Source: a virus. From it: a stretch of 27,175 nucleotides of DNA. The stretch is from positions 1-27,175 of IMG/VR virus record IMGVR_UViG_3300032296_000979; one strand, given 5' to 3'. Of the stretch, positions 12,451-20,114 are shown piece by piece (position 1 is the stretch's first letter; every line of letters begins with the position of its first letter). Both the position numbers and the translations under genes were made by a program. Under the pieces are notes generated by a model. The model did not search any database, was not told the DNA's origin, and saw only the letters and a list, made by a program, of their open reading frames with translations.

Positions 12451-13721
12451 GACCCTACCAAGAACAGGCGGCTGACTTCCTGTACGAGCACGACCGCGCC
12501 ATGATCCTAGCGCCGGTCGGCGCGGGGAAGACAGCAATCACGCTGACGGCCATGTACGATATGCTGTACGAGGGCCACGTCAAGCGCTGGCTCGTCGTCG
12601 CGCCCCTACGAGTCGCCACCAGCGTCTGGCCGCAGGAGCAGCCTAAGTGGGCACCTTATATGCGTATGTCCATCTGCGTCGGCACGCCACGCGAGCGCTT
12701 GATGGCCTATGCAGCCGACACTCAAGTGATGGTCGTCAACTACGACAACTTGCAGTGGCTGGCCGGACTGAACCTCGACATTTTCGACGGCGTGGTGTTC
12801 GATGAGCTGACGCGCTTGAAGAACCCCAGCGGCGCTAGGTTCAAGGCGCTGACTAAGGCGCTCAAGTGCCCGATCCGCTGGGGCCTGACCGGTAGCTTCA
12901 CCAGCAACGGGCTAGAGGACGTCTTCGGGCAGTGCAAGATCATCGACCAGAAGCTGCTTGGCCGATCCAAGGGCGCGTTCCAGCAGCAGTACTTCTACCT
13001 GATCAACCGTGAGTTCAACGACTGGCAGCCGCGCCCAGGTGCGCTGGAGCAGGTCATGGCGCGGATCAAGCCGGCCACGTTTGTGCTGGAGCCTGGTGAG
13101 TACAAGGACAAGCTGCCGCCGCTGCACACGGTCGAGGTGCGGATGGACTTGCCCGACCGCAAGCCGTACGAAGACATGAAGAAGGACTTCGTAACGCGCT
13201 TCCCGGACGCGACTGCGGTGGCCGTCAACGCCGCCGTGGTGACGCAAAAGCTCTCGCAGATGGCGGCTGGCTTCGTTTACACGCCAGAGCCAGTTTGGTT
13301 CAGCGGCCACAAGTTCGACCGGCTGGAAGAACTGCTGGCCGAGAACCAGCAGGCCAACACGATTGTCTTTTACAACTTCATCGAGGAACTCAATGAACTA
13401 CAGCGACGCTTCCCTCACGCCCGAACGGTTGACAGCATTGATGACTGGAACGCCGGACGAGTACGCCTTTTATGCCTGCACCCGCGATCCGCCGGTCACG
13501 GGCTCAACCTCCAGCACGGCGGCCACCATATTGTCTGGCTCAGTCTGCCATGGAGCCTTGAACTGTTTGAGCAGGCCAACGGGCGCCTGCACCGCTCCGG
13601 GCAGCGCCACGACGTCTGGTGCTACGTCATGATTGCCAACCAGACGGTCGATGAGAAGATATGGGCCGCGCTGCACAGCAAGCAGGCCATCAGTGATATT
13701 GCAATGGAGAGTCTGAAATGA
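12441..13721 (+). CDS. SNF2-type DEAD/DEAH-box helicase
   Basis: This 426-residue SF2 ATPase moves along DNA in replication or recombination. ATG 12441 follows GGGAG at 12431-12435; an upstream ATG at 12429 overlaps that site. N-terminal Q-like motif: LRPYQEQAADFL. Motif I: APVGAGKT (24-31). Motif Ia: VVAPLRVATSVWPQE. Motif II is DELT (121-124), where DEAH is typical. Motif III: GLTGSF. C-terminal domain: TIVFYNFIEEL, then RSAGHGLNLQHG (motif V) and QANGRLHRSGQ (motif VI, about 378-388), the SNF2 signature. All ATPase motifs are intact. This is the short phage form without chromatin-type insertions. Confidence 0.95.
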   Translation: MQLRPYQEQAADFLYEHDRAMILAPVGAGKTAITLTAMYDMLYEGHVKRWLVVAPLRVATSVWPQEQPKWAPYMRMSICVGTPRERLMAYAADTQVMVVNYDNLQWLAGLNLDIFDGVVFDELTRLKNPSGARFKALTKALKCPIRWGLTGSFTSNGLEDVFGQCKIIDQKLLGRSKGAFQQQYFYLINREFNDWQPRPGALEQVMARIKPATFVLEPGEYKDKLPPLHTVEVRMDLPDRKPYEDMKKDFVTRFPDATAVAVNAAVVTQKLSQMAAGFVYTPEPVWFSGHKFDRLEELLAENQQANTIVFYNFIEELNELQRRFPHARTVDSIDDWNAGRVRLLCLHPRSAGHGLNLQHGGHHIVWLSLPWSLELFEQANGRLHRSGQRHDVWCYVMIANQTVDEKIWAALHSKQAISDIAMESLK

Positions 13722-13894
13722 ACACCACCAGAGAGAAAATCCGCGCCGTCAAGTCGCAGATCAAGATTGCTGTCAAGCAATACAACCAAGCCGAGCGCGT
13801 GCTGACGCGGCTCGTCAAGAACCTAGACCAACTGGAGAAAAAAGATGAACTGGCGCGAGCTAAATCGAAAGCTAAACATCCTGACCGAGGATGA
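13718..13894 (+). CDS. 58-residue basic coiled-coil protein
   Basis: It starts in an ATGA overlap with the helicase gene. MNTTREKIRAVKSQIKIAVK is followed by a helix with heptad leucines ([20 protein letters not shown]) and a lysine-rich end. It is basic and helical throughout, so could dimerise and touch nucleic acid. The next gene starts inside it and overlaps by 50 bases in another frame, so the last third carries two readings. Confidence 0.6.
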   Translation: MNTTREKIRAVKSQIKIAVKQYNQAERVLTRLVKNLDQLEKKDELARAKSKAKHPDRG

Positions 13895-14027
13895 GGTGCT
13901 GGAACTGCTTGAGATTGAGCGCGAGGGCGCCAAGCGTGTGACGTTTCTAGAGCGCCTGCACCAGCGCTACACCATGCTGCGCGCAGCGCGAGAACGAGTT
14001 GAAATATTGAAGGAGGCTGTAAGATGA
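13845..14027 (+). CDS. 60-residue helical protein
   Basis: GGAG at 13834-13837 lies 7 bases before ATG 13845. The sequence [20 protein letters not shown], then [20 protein letters not shown], is a two- or three-helix protein with regular charge pairs. It resembles short phage proteins of this kind placed after SNF2 genes, with no function known. It overlaps 13718-13894 by 50 bases and the following gene by 4 (ATGA). Confidence 0.7.
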   Translation: MNWRELNRKLNILTEDEVLELLEIEREGAKRVTFLERLHQRYTMLRAARERVEILKEAVR

Positions 14028-14212
14028 AATCCCGTATTCTTGACCCGAACTTTAAGTACGTGCCGGCAGCGGCCACGGACATTCAGGCAACATGGCGTAA
14101 ATTTGGATGGAGACCGCTCAGTGAACTGCCCGATATGCGGAACATGGACAGAAGTAAAATTGACCAAGAAGATGGGCGAGTACGTCCAGAGATCAAGGAC
14201 ATGCGGCAATGA
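14024..14212 (+). CDS. 62-residue small phage protein
   Basis: It starts ATGAAATCC at 14024, overlapping the preceding stop. The N-terminal half [20 protein letters not shown], then QATWRKFGW, matches a very common tiny phage protein with the signature [16 protein letters not shown]. Those proteins are often 40-50 residues. Here the frame continues for about 30 residues through a second gene (14121-14327), and its own stop overlaps the start at 14209. The C-terminal part is therefore probably constrained by the overlapping frame rather than by its own function. Confidence 0.75.
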   Translation: MKSRILDPNFKYVPAAATDIQATWRKFGWRPLSELPDMRNMDRSKIDQEDGRVRPEIKDMRQ

Positions 14213-14327
14213 CCACCGATTCACTACCGAAGAGCGACACGTCGATTCAAAGCCACATGGAGGGGCCAGATTTCGCAAGTTGGAAGCCAGAGACGCTGGT
14301 CAAGTTCGCACACGAAGCCTATGCTAA
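14121..14327 (+). CDS. Small zinc-ribbon protein, NrdR-like fold
   Basis: GTG 14121 follows GGAG at 14109-14112 with an 8-base spacing. The 68-residue product has CPICGTW (C3, C6) and [11 protein letters not shown] (C28, H32), giving a C-x2-C-x21-C-x3-H site. The HRFTTEE ending is typical of NrdR-like zinc ribbons and of many small phage zinc proteins. It probably binds zinc and perhaps nucleic acid; a regulatory role is inference. The gene overlaps 14024-14212 by 92 bases and 14209-14415 by 119 bases, each in a different frame. Confidence 0.75.
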   Translation: MNCPICGTWTEVKLTKKMGEYVQRSRTCGNDHRFTTEERHVDSKPHGGARFRKLEARDAGQVRTRSLC

Positions 14328-14415
14328 GCTGCGCGATCAAGAGGACCAGCTACAGCAGGCGCGCCAAGACCTGAAGACGGCGCTAGAAGCTTACCGGGCT
14401 TTGTTGCGGCTGTAG
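14209..14415 (+). CDS. 68-residue coiled-coil phage protein, last rightward gene
   Basis: ATG 14209 is coupled to the stop of 14024-14212. The core [20 protein letters not shown] followed by heptad helix [20 protein letters not shown] matches a common small phage protein placed at the end of early operons (FASWSxxxLxKFAxEAY pattern). The first 15-20 residues lie over the zinc-ribbon gene in another frame. The gene converges with the holin gene, overlapping it tail to tail by 25 bases. No terminator is seen. Confidence 0.8.
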   Translation: MTTDSLPKSDTSIQSHMEGPDFASWKPETLVKFAHEAYAKLRDQEDQLQQARQDLKTALEAYRALLRL

Positions 14416-14762
14416 AACAGCGTCCGGTCCCCGAACAGGTAGAACCCAACAGCCGCAGCGAAGTTGTCAACCGCATCGCTCGGCTGGCCGGCCAACTTGA
14501 GCGAGGCCCAGGTGCCCAGCACAATCAAGGCAACAGCGGGGCGCATGAGGCGCACAGCAGCCTCGACCCACGGGTATGAGGGGTTGGCCCCACCAGCCTC
14601 GTTCATCGCCGTAAAGAGCTTGAGGTCTAGCTCTTTCATCCGGACGTACTCATCAACGTTGACGGGCTTGTAGCCGTCGGTCTGGATGAAGCGCCCGATG
14701 AGCGACTTGCCCAGGTCAACGGCCAGAGGTCCGAGGGCTGCGAGGATGGTCAGCGGGTCCAT
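14391..14762 (-). CDS. Holin of the three-transmembrane (gene-transfer-release) type
   Basis: This 123-residue inner-membrane protein is expected to form the lesion that releases the endolysin. N-terminal hydrophobic stretch: ILAALGPLAVDLGKSLIG (about 5-22). Middle: a polar, charged region (YVRMKELDLKLFTAMNEAGG). C-terminal membrane part: YPWVEAAVRLMRPAVALIVL, then [20 protein letters not shown] (about 63-118). The WVEAVRLMRP and YLFGDRTL elements match the holin_3TM family. It directly follows the endolysin gene, with no gap, as the last gene of the late transcript. Confidence 0.87.
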   Translation of the reverse strand: MDPLTILAALGPLAVDLGKSLIGRFIQTDGYKPVNVDEYVRMKELDLKLFTAMNEAGGANPSYPWVEAAVRLMRPAVALIVLGTWASLKLAGQPSDAVDNFAAAVGFYLFGDRTLFYSRNKAR

Positions 14763-15239
14763 TTACGTCTCCAGCAGGTCAGCGATTCGGTTGGCCCAGC
14801 CCCGACTGAACGCCGGCCAGTTGGGCAGCGTCGCCATAAAACGCAGGCGCTGCGCGAGAATCTTGCGCTTCAGGCCATCGGGCGAGAGGGCGTTGGCAGC
14901 GCGGATGGTCTGCGGCCCGACCACGCCGTCGTCCTTGACGCCGCAGGCCCGCTGGAGCCACTTGGCCGACTGGACCACACCTGAGTTGACCGCGCCGTCG
15001 AAGACGATGTAGCGCACGTCAGCGGGCAGGCTCTCGGCCTGCACAACGTCCCAGTAGCGCTCTCTGTAGATGCGCTGCGCCAGGTCGAGCGGCAACTCGC
15101 GCATGTCGCCACGGTAGCCGACCTCACGGGCCACGGCCTCAGTGACGCCGTAGCGAGTCTTCCCGCCTGGATCAGACGGGTGATTGCTGTAGCCGCCTTC
15201 GTGCCCAAGCAACTTATCGAAGGCGGTGAGGAAGTTCAC
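14763..15239 (-). CDS. Endolysin, GH108 N-acetylmuramidase
   Basis: The 158-residue lysis enzyme cleaves peptidoglycan. The catalytic loop is LLGHEGGYSNHPSDPGG (10-26), with the proposed catalytic Glu14 in the EGGY motif, followed by TRYGVT. A peptidoglycan-binding-3-type C-terminus contains VFDGAVNSGVVQSAKWLQRA and DGVVGPQTI. No signal sequence or anchor is present, so export should depend on the holin. Start at 15239 overlaps the upstream small membrane gene by 4 bases. Confidence 0.93.
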   Translation of the reverse strand: MNFLTAFDKLLGHEGGYSNHPSDPGGKTRYGVTEAVAREVGYRGDMRELPLDLAQRIYRERYWDVVQAESLPADVRYIVFDGAVNSGVVQSAKWLQRACGVKDDGVVGPQTIRAANALSPDGLKRKILAQRLRFMATLPNWPAFSRGWANRIADLLET

Positions 15240-15457
15240 TTGTCCACCTTGCCGTCGAGCTTGTCGAAGATCTTGCCAAGCATGTCGCGTATGTCTTTCA
15301 AGTCGGTCCGGTAGTCGTCACGGGCGACGTAGTGCGACGGCATCTGGCGCACGTCAGCATCGAGCCGGTCGATGGCTTGGTAGATGCGGTTGAGCGTCCA
15401 GCCCCCGAAGAACCCAGCGATGGCGACGGCGATGTTGAAAAGGATTTGGTAGTCCAT
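15236..15457 (-). CDS. Small membrane protein of the lysis cassette, possible i-spanin or second holin
   Basis: The 73-residue protein begins MDYQILFNIAVAIAGFFGGW, one membrane helix at about 4-20, and continues as a soluble helix (LNRIYQAIDRLDADVRQ, then DLKDIRDMLGKIFDKLDGKV). One N-terminal membrane segment plus a periplasm-sized coiled coil fits an i-spanin. An antiholin is also possible. No nested Rz1-type lipobox gene is obvious. The stop overlaps the endolysin start. Confidence 0.65.
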   Translation of the reverse strand: MDYQILFNIAVAIAGFFGGWTLNRIYQAIDRLDADVRQMPSHYVARDDYRTDLKDIRDMLGKIFDKLDGKVDK

Positions 15458-15459
15458 GA

Positions 15460-17055
15460 TCAGCGGTTCAAGGCGTTTTGATTTGGTGCTTGCATAGGCA
15501 CAGTCTGCCCAAGAAACGCGTTAATACGCGTAATCTCTTCTGGCGTTAATTGACCTGCACTTGGCAATTTACTAAGAGCATTTCTCCCCGCGCCAGTAGC
15601 GCGTCCCAACCCATAAAAGGCTTCGCCCATCAACCGAGGTGATGTAAACGGCAGCACCGCTGCCAGTCCGGGATGGTGCAAAGCTGCTGCGGCGGTCAGG
15701 CCGCCACCAGCCACGGCACGGCCTACGCCGCTCGTGGGGATAAATTGGCTAAGCTCTTGCCCTGCGACAGCGGGAAGAATGTCAACGCCACCTTGTGCTT
15801 TAAGCTGTTCTACCAATTGACGGCGGAGGTCTGCTGAAGGCGTATTCTTCAAAAGCGTCATTACTTTTGTCAGCGCCGTTTCTTTAGCAATCTTATCGCC
15901 AGCTCCAAGAGCCTTGTCAATGTCGCGCAACAGTTCGCGTTGCGTCTCATACGCCTTCATAGCGTCAGCGTAATCCGACGCTTGAGACGTGATGGTTTTT
16001 TTGACTGCATTACGCACGTCTGTCACAGCGCGCTGCGCTTGCGTATGCTTAGGGCTTTCGGGGTAGATAGCATCAATCCGTTGCTTTAGCGCGTCTAGAT
16101 CAAGCGTCGTGCGAGCGGCAGGGTCGTTGCGCCATTCATCTAACACTAGCCCAATCTCGTCAACAATTTTTTGCTCCGCCGCGCCAATTTTTGACTTGCC
16201 TTTGACTTGCAAAGAATCTTTAACCTTTTGGTACGCGGCATCAATTGGCGCAAAGTCTAAGGGCGTTTTGTCTGCGGCCCAGCCAGTCTTAGCTGAAGCA
16301 TACGCAGCCGACGTATCATCTTGAATTTTATTGATGCCTTGTTTAATGTTAGCCAAGATTTGATCAGGCTCAACTTGCTTACGTAAATTTTCCACAAACG
16401 CCATATCACCTGTTTTGCCAGCTTGATAGGCTTGTTTATACGCTTGAGAAGGCTTGCCCGACAAAGCGCCGGTAGCGCCGGTGGCAACACCGATTAGACC
16501 TTCGGCAACCTTGCCCCGCGCCACATCCAAAGCGTTTTTAGCGGCCATAGCGCCCGGCTGAACTGATTGCGCCAACATGTTCCCACCAGCAATTACGGGC
16601 ATGTACGGCGGCAATTTGGCTGTTTCTATTCCCCGCGCCAGTCCTGCTAGCGCTTCTTGCGCCATTTCAGTGCGAGGTTGATACTGAATTGCACCGGCAA
16701 CTTTTCGCTGAAATTCTGGGCCGCCAGCGCCGGCCAAGTATGTGACCGGGCCAGTAAGCAAATTTGCGCCAATCGCAAACGGCGTCTCAACAAGGCCGCC
16801 CAAAGTCTGGCCTAGCATACCACCTTCGCCTCTTTGCGGCGCTGGCGCGGCTGTTGACGGCGGCACAGGCCCCCCATAGCCTGGAATCTGATCAACGCCG
16901 CCTTTGCGAAGACCAGGAATGCCACTTGATGGCGCGGGCGCCGCGAACAACTTTTGCGCTTGCGCGATGATTTCGTCGTCGCTAGCCCCGGCGGGGCCTT
17001 TTATTTCCCGCAAGTTGCCTTGCGGATCGCGGACTTTGTAAATTTGATCGGCCAT
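15460..17055 (-). CDS. Virion protein, probable ejection (internal) protein
   Basis: The start at 17055 (MADQIYKVRDPQGNLREIKG) follows GAGGT 6 bases upstream; an upstream in-frame ATG is less well placed. The 531-residue protein opens with a small domain (IYKVRDPQG...ASDDEIIAQAQKLF) often seen at the start of phage internal virion proteins. A Pro/Gly linker (50-80) and hydrophobic glycine-rich segments (ETPFAIGANLLTGPVTYLAG) follow, then long helices. Position between other ejection-type genes and the lysis cassette matches the P22 gp16 place. The name is positional; no enzymatic motif is visible. Confidence 0.7.
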   Translation of the reverse strand: MADQIYKVRDPQGNLREIKGPAGASDDEIIAQAQKLFAAPAPSSGIPGLRKGGVDQIPGYGGPVPPSTAAPAPQRGEGGMLGQTLGGLVETPFAIGANLLTGPVTYLAGAGGPEFQRKVAGAIQYQPRTEMAQEALAGLARGIETAKLPPYMPVIAGGNMLAQSVQPGAMAAKNALDVARGKVAEGLIGVATGATGALSGKPSQAYKQAYQAGKTGDMAFVENLRKQVEPDQILANIKQGINKIQDDTSAAYASAKTGWAADKTPLDFAPIDAAYQKVKDSLQVKGKSKIGAAEQKIVDEIGLVLDEWRNDPAARTTLDLDALKQRIDAIYPESPKHTQAQRAVTDVRNAVKKTITSQASDYADAMKAYETQRELLRDIDKALGAGDKIAKETALTKVMTLLKNTPSADLRRQLVEQLKAQGGVDILPAVAGQELSQFIPTSGVGRAVAGGGLTAAAALHHPGLAAVLPFTSPRLMGEAFYGLGRATGAGRNALSKLPSAGQLTPEEITRINAFLGQTVPMQAPNQNALNR

Positions 17056-17057
17056 AT

Positions 17058-18689
17058 TTACCTCACGACGGACCAATTACCAGTTGCACCGCCAGCTCCA
17101 CTGGGCGCGCCCGCACCCCCGCGCTGAGAACGATACTCATAAGTTTGATCATACGCATCCCGCACACGTTGTCTAGACTCAACAGTGGCTTGAGCAGCGC
17201 CAAGCAGCGCTTGCTTCAGGTCAGCCGTGTCTTGCGTACGGTTGATCGGCGCAAACGCGTCGCGCAGATATTGGTTTTCTTGGTTCGACACGTTACCCAA
17301 TGCGCCGCCAGTCGGTGACGCGGCGCGCATGTCTTGCAACTCTTTAAAGCCACCGCGAGCAACAATGCTGTCGTACAGCGCTTGAGCTTGCCGAGCTTCT
17401 GCCGTAAGCGCTGGGGTGCGGCCATAAATAAGGCCAGAAATGCCAGACAAGCCAGGATGGTTAGCCAGCGTTTCCAAATCTTTTGCCAGCCGATCAGCAT
17501 TTGACTCAAACGTCTTGACCGCAGCCGTAGCTTGCGGATACTTGACTTCCAGTGTCTGAATCTGCTTAGGCGTCAAGTTCACGCCTTGCCCCGCCGGCGT
17601 CATGCGCTTGCTCAATGCTTCTTCGCGGCTTACATAGACAGTGTTTCCAGACGCGGGATCAATCACCGCAACCGGCGCAGCCGGCGGTGGTGGGGTGATT
17701 GAGCGGCCAGCTTGAGCAAGTTGCCGTTTATAGTCAAACATCGACCCTTTAAAGCCTTGCCGTTGAGCAAACTCATATTGTTTAATCAACGGATCGGTTT
17801 GGCCTGCGGCTTGAGCAATCGCGCTTTGCCGCGCCACAATACGCGGGTCATTAGCGGGCACGCCTTGCTGGGTAAGTGTTGCAATTTCACGCTCCAGCAC
17901 GGCGATGTTGGTGGGCTCTGCCGGTGCTTCGTATAGCACCTTGCCGCCAGTAGTTACCAACCGGCCTTTAACTTCATACGCTTTACGCATGTCGTCCATC
18001 TCTTGCTTAAGCAAATCGACGGTGCCTTGCGCGCCTTCGACACCTAATTTTGCAAGAGAAGAGGCTTTTAAATATGCTTCTTGAAGTTGCTGCATAGTAC
18101 GCCCCGACGGCGCGGCAGCGGGGGCTGTCGTAGCGGCTAAGGCATTTGTTGGCGCAACAGCAGCCGGCGCAAGCGCGTTAACGGGCGCCGGCGCACCTCT
18201 TGCAAGAGGCATTTCTGGGCCAGCCGCACCGCCGGGCGCAAATTCACGCACGGTGCCCTTAGGTGGAATGATGGGTGCAGCAACAAGTTCATCAACGGGC
18301 GGTGCAGCAGCCGGCGCAACAGTTGGTGCAGCAGCCGGCGCAGCACCAAAACCCAGCGTTTTGTTAAGGTCTGCAAGTTCGCCTTTACCTTGCAGGCGTT
18401 GCAGCATTGTGATGCCAAGTTGCTGATGTTGAAAATCGGGCGAGCCTAAAAAAGCCGTGGCAATCTCTTTCATATCGCCGGGGCCGCCATTTTTTATCGA
18501 CGCTTGGCGAATGCGCTCCATTGCGTCGTCTGTACGCTGCATTTTTTGCAGTTGGGCACGCGCCACATCTTGCTGCATTTGACTGCCAACAATTTGCTGG
18601 ACTTGCGCGTATTCGGCCAGCGCGTTACGCGGCTGGTATTCCGTCGTCGGACGGTACGACATTGCGATTTGAGGGTTGACGAGTGCCAT
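17058..18689 (-). CDS. Virion protein, probable ejection protein with Ala/Pro linker
   Basis: The 543-residue protein starts MALVNPQIAMSYRPTTEYQP. The N-terminal 100 residues are helical (YAQVQQIVGSQMQQDVARAQ). Residues 115-200 form a low-complexity Ala/Pro-rich linker containing repeated APAAAP units. The C-terminal half is helical, with a segment (LEVKYPQATAAVKTFESNAD...GRTPALTAEARQAQALYDSI) typical of phage internal proteins of this gene slot. Its place corresponds to P22 gp20. It ends 2 bases before the next gene start. An ejection role is inferred from order. Confidence 0.7.
   Translation of the reverse strand: MALVNPQIAMSYRPTTEYQPRNALAEYAQVQQIVGSQMQQDVARAQLQKMQRTDDAMERIRQASIKNGGPGDMKEIATAFLGSPDFQHQQLGITMLQRLQGKGELADLNKTLGFGAAPAAAPTVAPAAAPPVDELVAAPIIPPKGTVREFAPGGAAGPEMPLARGAPAPVNALAPAAVAPTNALAATTAPAAAPSGRTMQQLQEAYLKASSLAKLGVEGAQGTVDLLKQEMDDMRKAYEVKGRLVTTGGKVLYEAPAEPTNIAVLEREIATLTQQGVPANDPRIVARQSAIAQAAGQTDPLIKQYEFAQRQGFKGSMFDYKRQLAQAGRSITPPPPAAPVAVIDPASGNTVYVSREEALSKRMTPAGQGVNLTPKQIQTLEVKYPQATAAVKTFESNADRLAKDLETLANHPGLSGISGLIYGRTPALTAEARQAQALYDSIVARGGFKELQDMRAASPTGGALGNVSNQENQYLRDAFAPINRTQDTADLKQALLGAAQATVESRQRVRDAYDQTYEYRSQRGGAGAPSGAGGATGNWSVVR
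18301..18342. repeat. Tandem 24-bp repeat in the Ala/Pro-coding linker
   Basis: An identical 18-base block (GGTGCAGCAGCCGGCGCA) occurs at 18301-18318 and 18325-18342, period 24. A related block lies near 18157-18171. It codes for the alanine/proline linker of 17058-18689 and is likely to vary in copy number. Confidence 0.75.
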
Positions 18690-18698
18690 GATCAGTCC

Positions 18699-19412
18699 TT
18701 ACCGAACTAAATACGAGGGGGTGTTGGCAAAGCCTTCCTCAGATGTGTAGCCCATGCCACCTCGGCCCAACGCCTGTTGTAGCAGTGAGTTCTGTGCCTG
18801 ATTCTGACTATAGTTTAGATACTGGTTCAGACCGCCGCCAAGCGCGCCTGCGGCGCCCATATAGCCCGACGCCCGAGCTTGAGCACCTGCGCCAAGAGTT
18901 TCAGCCATGTTAGAGCCGTATTGCCCGGCTTGCGCGCCCAGCGTGTTGGCTGCGGTTTGACCAACTCCGGCCAGCGATTGCAGCGGGTTAAGCCGCGCTT
19001 GGCGCTCGGCTTGGTAGCGGTTGAAGGCGTTCTGGTACTCTTGCGAACCCATTTCTTGGCCGAACCGCGCCAGTGCCTTGCCGGTCGCGCCGCCCATCAG
19101 CCCACCACGAGCCGCAGCGGATCGCTCCAGCGCCTTCTGCCCCTCGGACAGCCTGAATGCGTATCCAGGATCGGCTTGAAACTGCTGCATTCCAAACGGC
19201 GTGTATTCGGTTGCCAGCGGGATCAGCTTGTTAAGCGCCTGCTCACCAGCCTCACGGTAGGGTCTGCCCAGTTCAACCTGCCGCTCAAATATGTCGCGTT
19301 GCACATCGCCAGCTTCACGGGCAGCTTGCGCTTGCGTATTGGCCGCGCTGCGAGATGAGCTGGAGCCAAGTAACGAACTTCCAATAATTGCTGCTGGTAT
19401 CATCCAAGGCAT
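18699..19412 (-). CDS. DNA transfer/ejection protein (P22 gp7-like position)
   Basis: The 237-residue protein starts MPWMIPAAIIGSSLLGSSSS, a hydrophobic N-terminus, then a charged helix (ARE..QRDIFERQVELGRPYR). The central motif FRLSEGQKALERSAAARGGL, followed by a GGATGKALARFGQE segment, is diagnostic of a widely conserved phage DNA-transfer protein family placed at the gp7/p32 slot of podoviruses. The C-terminus is Gly/Ala/Gln-rich. It should enter the host envelope with the DNA. Strong family resemblance, role by homology and position. Confidence 0.8.
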   Translation of the reverse strand: MPWMIPAAIIGSSLLGSSSSRSAANTQAQAAREAGDVQRDIFERQVELGRPYREAGEQALNKLIPLATEYTPFGMQQFQADPGYAFRLSEGQKALERSAAARGGLMGGATGKALARFGQEMGSQEYQNAFNRYQAERQARLNPLQSLAGVGQTAANTLGAQAGQYGSNMAETLGAGAQARASGYMGAAGALGGGLNQYLNYSQNQAQNSLLQQALGRGGMGYTSEEGFANTPSYLVR

Positions 19413-19413
19413 A

Positions 19414-19776
19414 TCAAACTCCTTCGCTCAAGCATTGAGCAATTTTACGCACCTGATCAGAATCCGTCGAGGCAATAATTACCTCATCGACTTCGTCCTC
19501 ATCGGTGCAGTCGGTTGCGTGTATACAGTACCAAATCACGTCTGTCAGGGATCGCACGCCATGGTGCTTGCCGGCCTCAAGCGTTAGACAGGCCGGGGCG
19601 TGGACGACAGACTTTTGCCCGTCAACGATCAACTCAATTGAGCCTTGCGCTAACACCGACAGATGGTCGAACTTGTGCATATGTTGCACAAGCCACTTAT
19701 CAGCGGGGATGAACGTCTCCTTGGCGTAGACGCCGCCGCCAAAGTGATGCCGCACTTCAGGCTCAATAAACTTCAT
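19414..19776 (-). CDS. Cupin-fold protein inside the structural operon
   Basis: The 120-residue protein has a cupin core: QHMHKFDHLSVLAQGSIELI (H32, H34 and H38), a mid strand VVHAPACLTLEAGKHHGVRS (H59, H71, H72) and WYCIHATDC (H86). The H-x-H, H and C/H ligands could hold a metal. I recall the same family in other phages (signature HATDCTD) but no assigned activity. Its start shares a base with the upstream stop (TGATG), so it is translated with the virion genes. Enzyme, virion part or host-modifying protein are all possible. Confidence 0.8.
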   Translation of the reverse strand: MKFIEPEVRHHFGGGVYAKETFIPADKWLVQHMHKFDHLSVLAQGSIELIVDGQKSVVHAPACLTLEAGKHHGVRSLTDVIWYCIHATDCTDEDEVDEVIIASTDSDQVRKIAQCLSEGV

Positions 19777-20111
19777 CAGGTCACCTCACGCCCGCTAACG
19801 CGCATGTTGATGGCGCTGGCCGTGCCTGCAATCGTCGAAATGAAGTCGCCGATACCAAGCACCTGGCCCACCAGTTCGGGGAAGGTGTACACCTCGGACG
19901 CCTGCAAGGTCTTGGTCTTGGTGATCAAGTTCTGGTTGCCCGCCGAGCCAGCAGCCGTGACGAGGTTGACGCTGATCGTGGCAGCGCTGGCGCTGTAGTT
20001 CGTCGCGGTGAACTTGTCGATGATGGCCGTCACGCCAGTCGCGGTGTACTGGGTTACCTGAGTTGCCTCGACCGTTTTGGCCGGGACTAGTACCTTCACT
20101 GAAACAGTCAT
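19776..20111 (-). CDS. Beta-rich virion-associated protein
   Basis: The 111-residue protein begins MTVSVKVLVPAKTVEATQVT and is almost wholly beta-strand, with many Thr/Ala/Val residues (ATNYSASAATISVNLVTAAG) and a short loop FPELVGQVLGIGD. The composition fits a small jelly-roll or Ig-like decoration or tail component. It lies 3 bases downstream of the tail fibre stop and overlaps the cupin start. Family not recognised. Confidence 0.75.
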   Translation of the reverse strand: MTVSVKVLVPAKTVEATQVTQYTATGVTAIIDKFTATNYSASAATISVNLVTAAGSAGNQNLITKTKTLQASEVYTFPELVGQVLGIGDFISTIAGTASAINMRVSGREVT

Positions 20112-20114
20112 GGT

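Noticed and set aside
14406-14456. Inverted repeat of 9 bp between the converging early and late transcripts, as a bidirectional terminator
   Set aside because: The loop is about 33 bases and no T-run follows on either strand; it also lies inside the holin gene.
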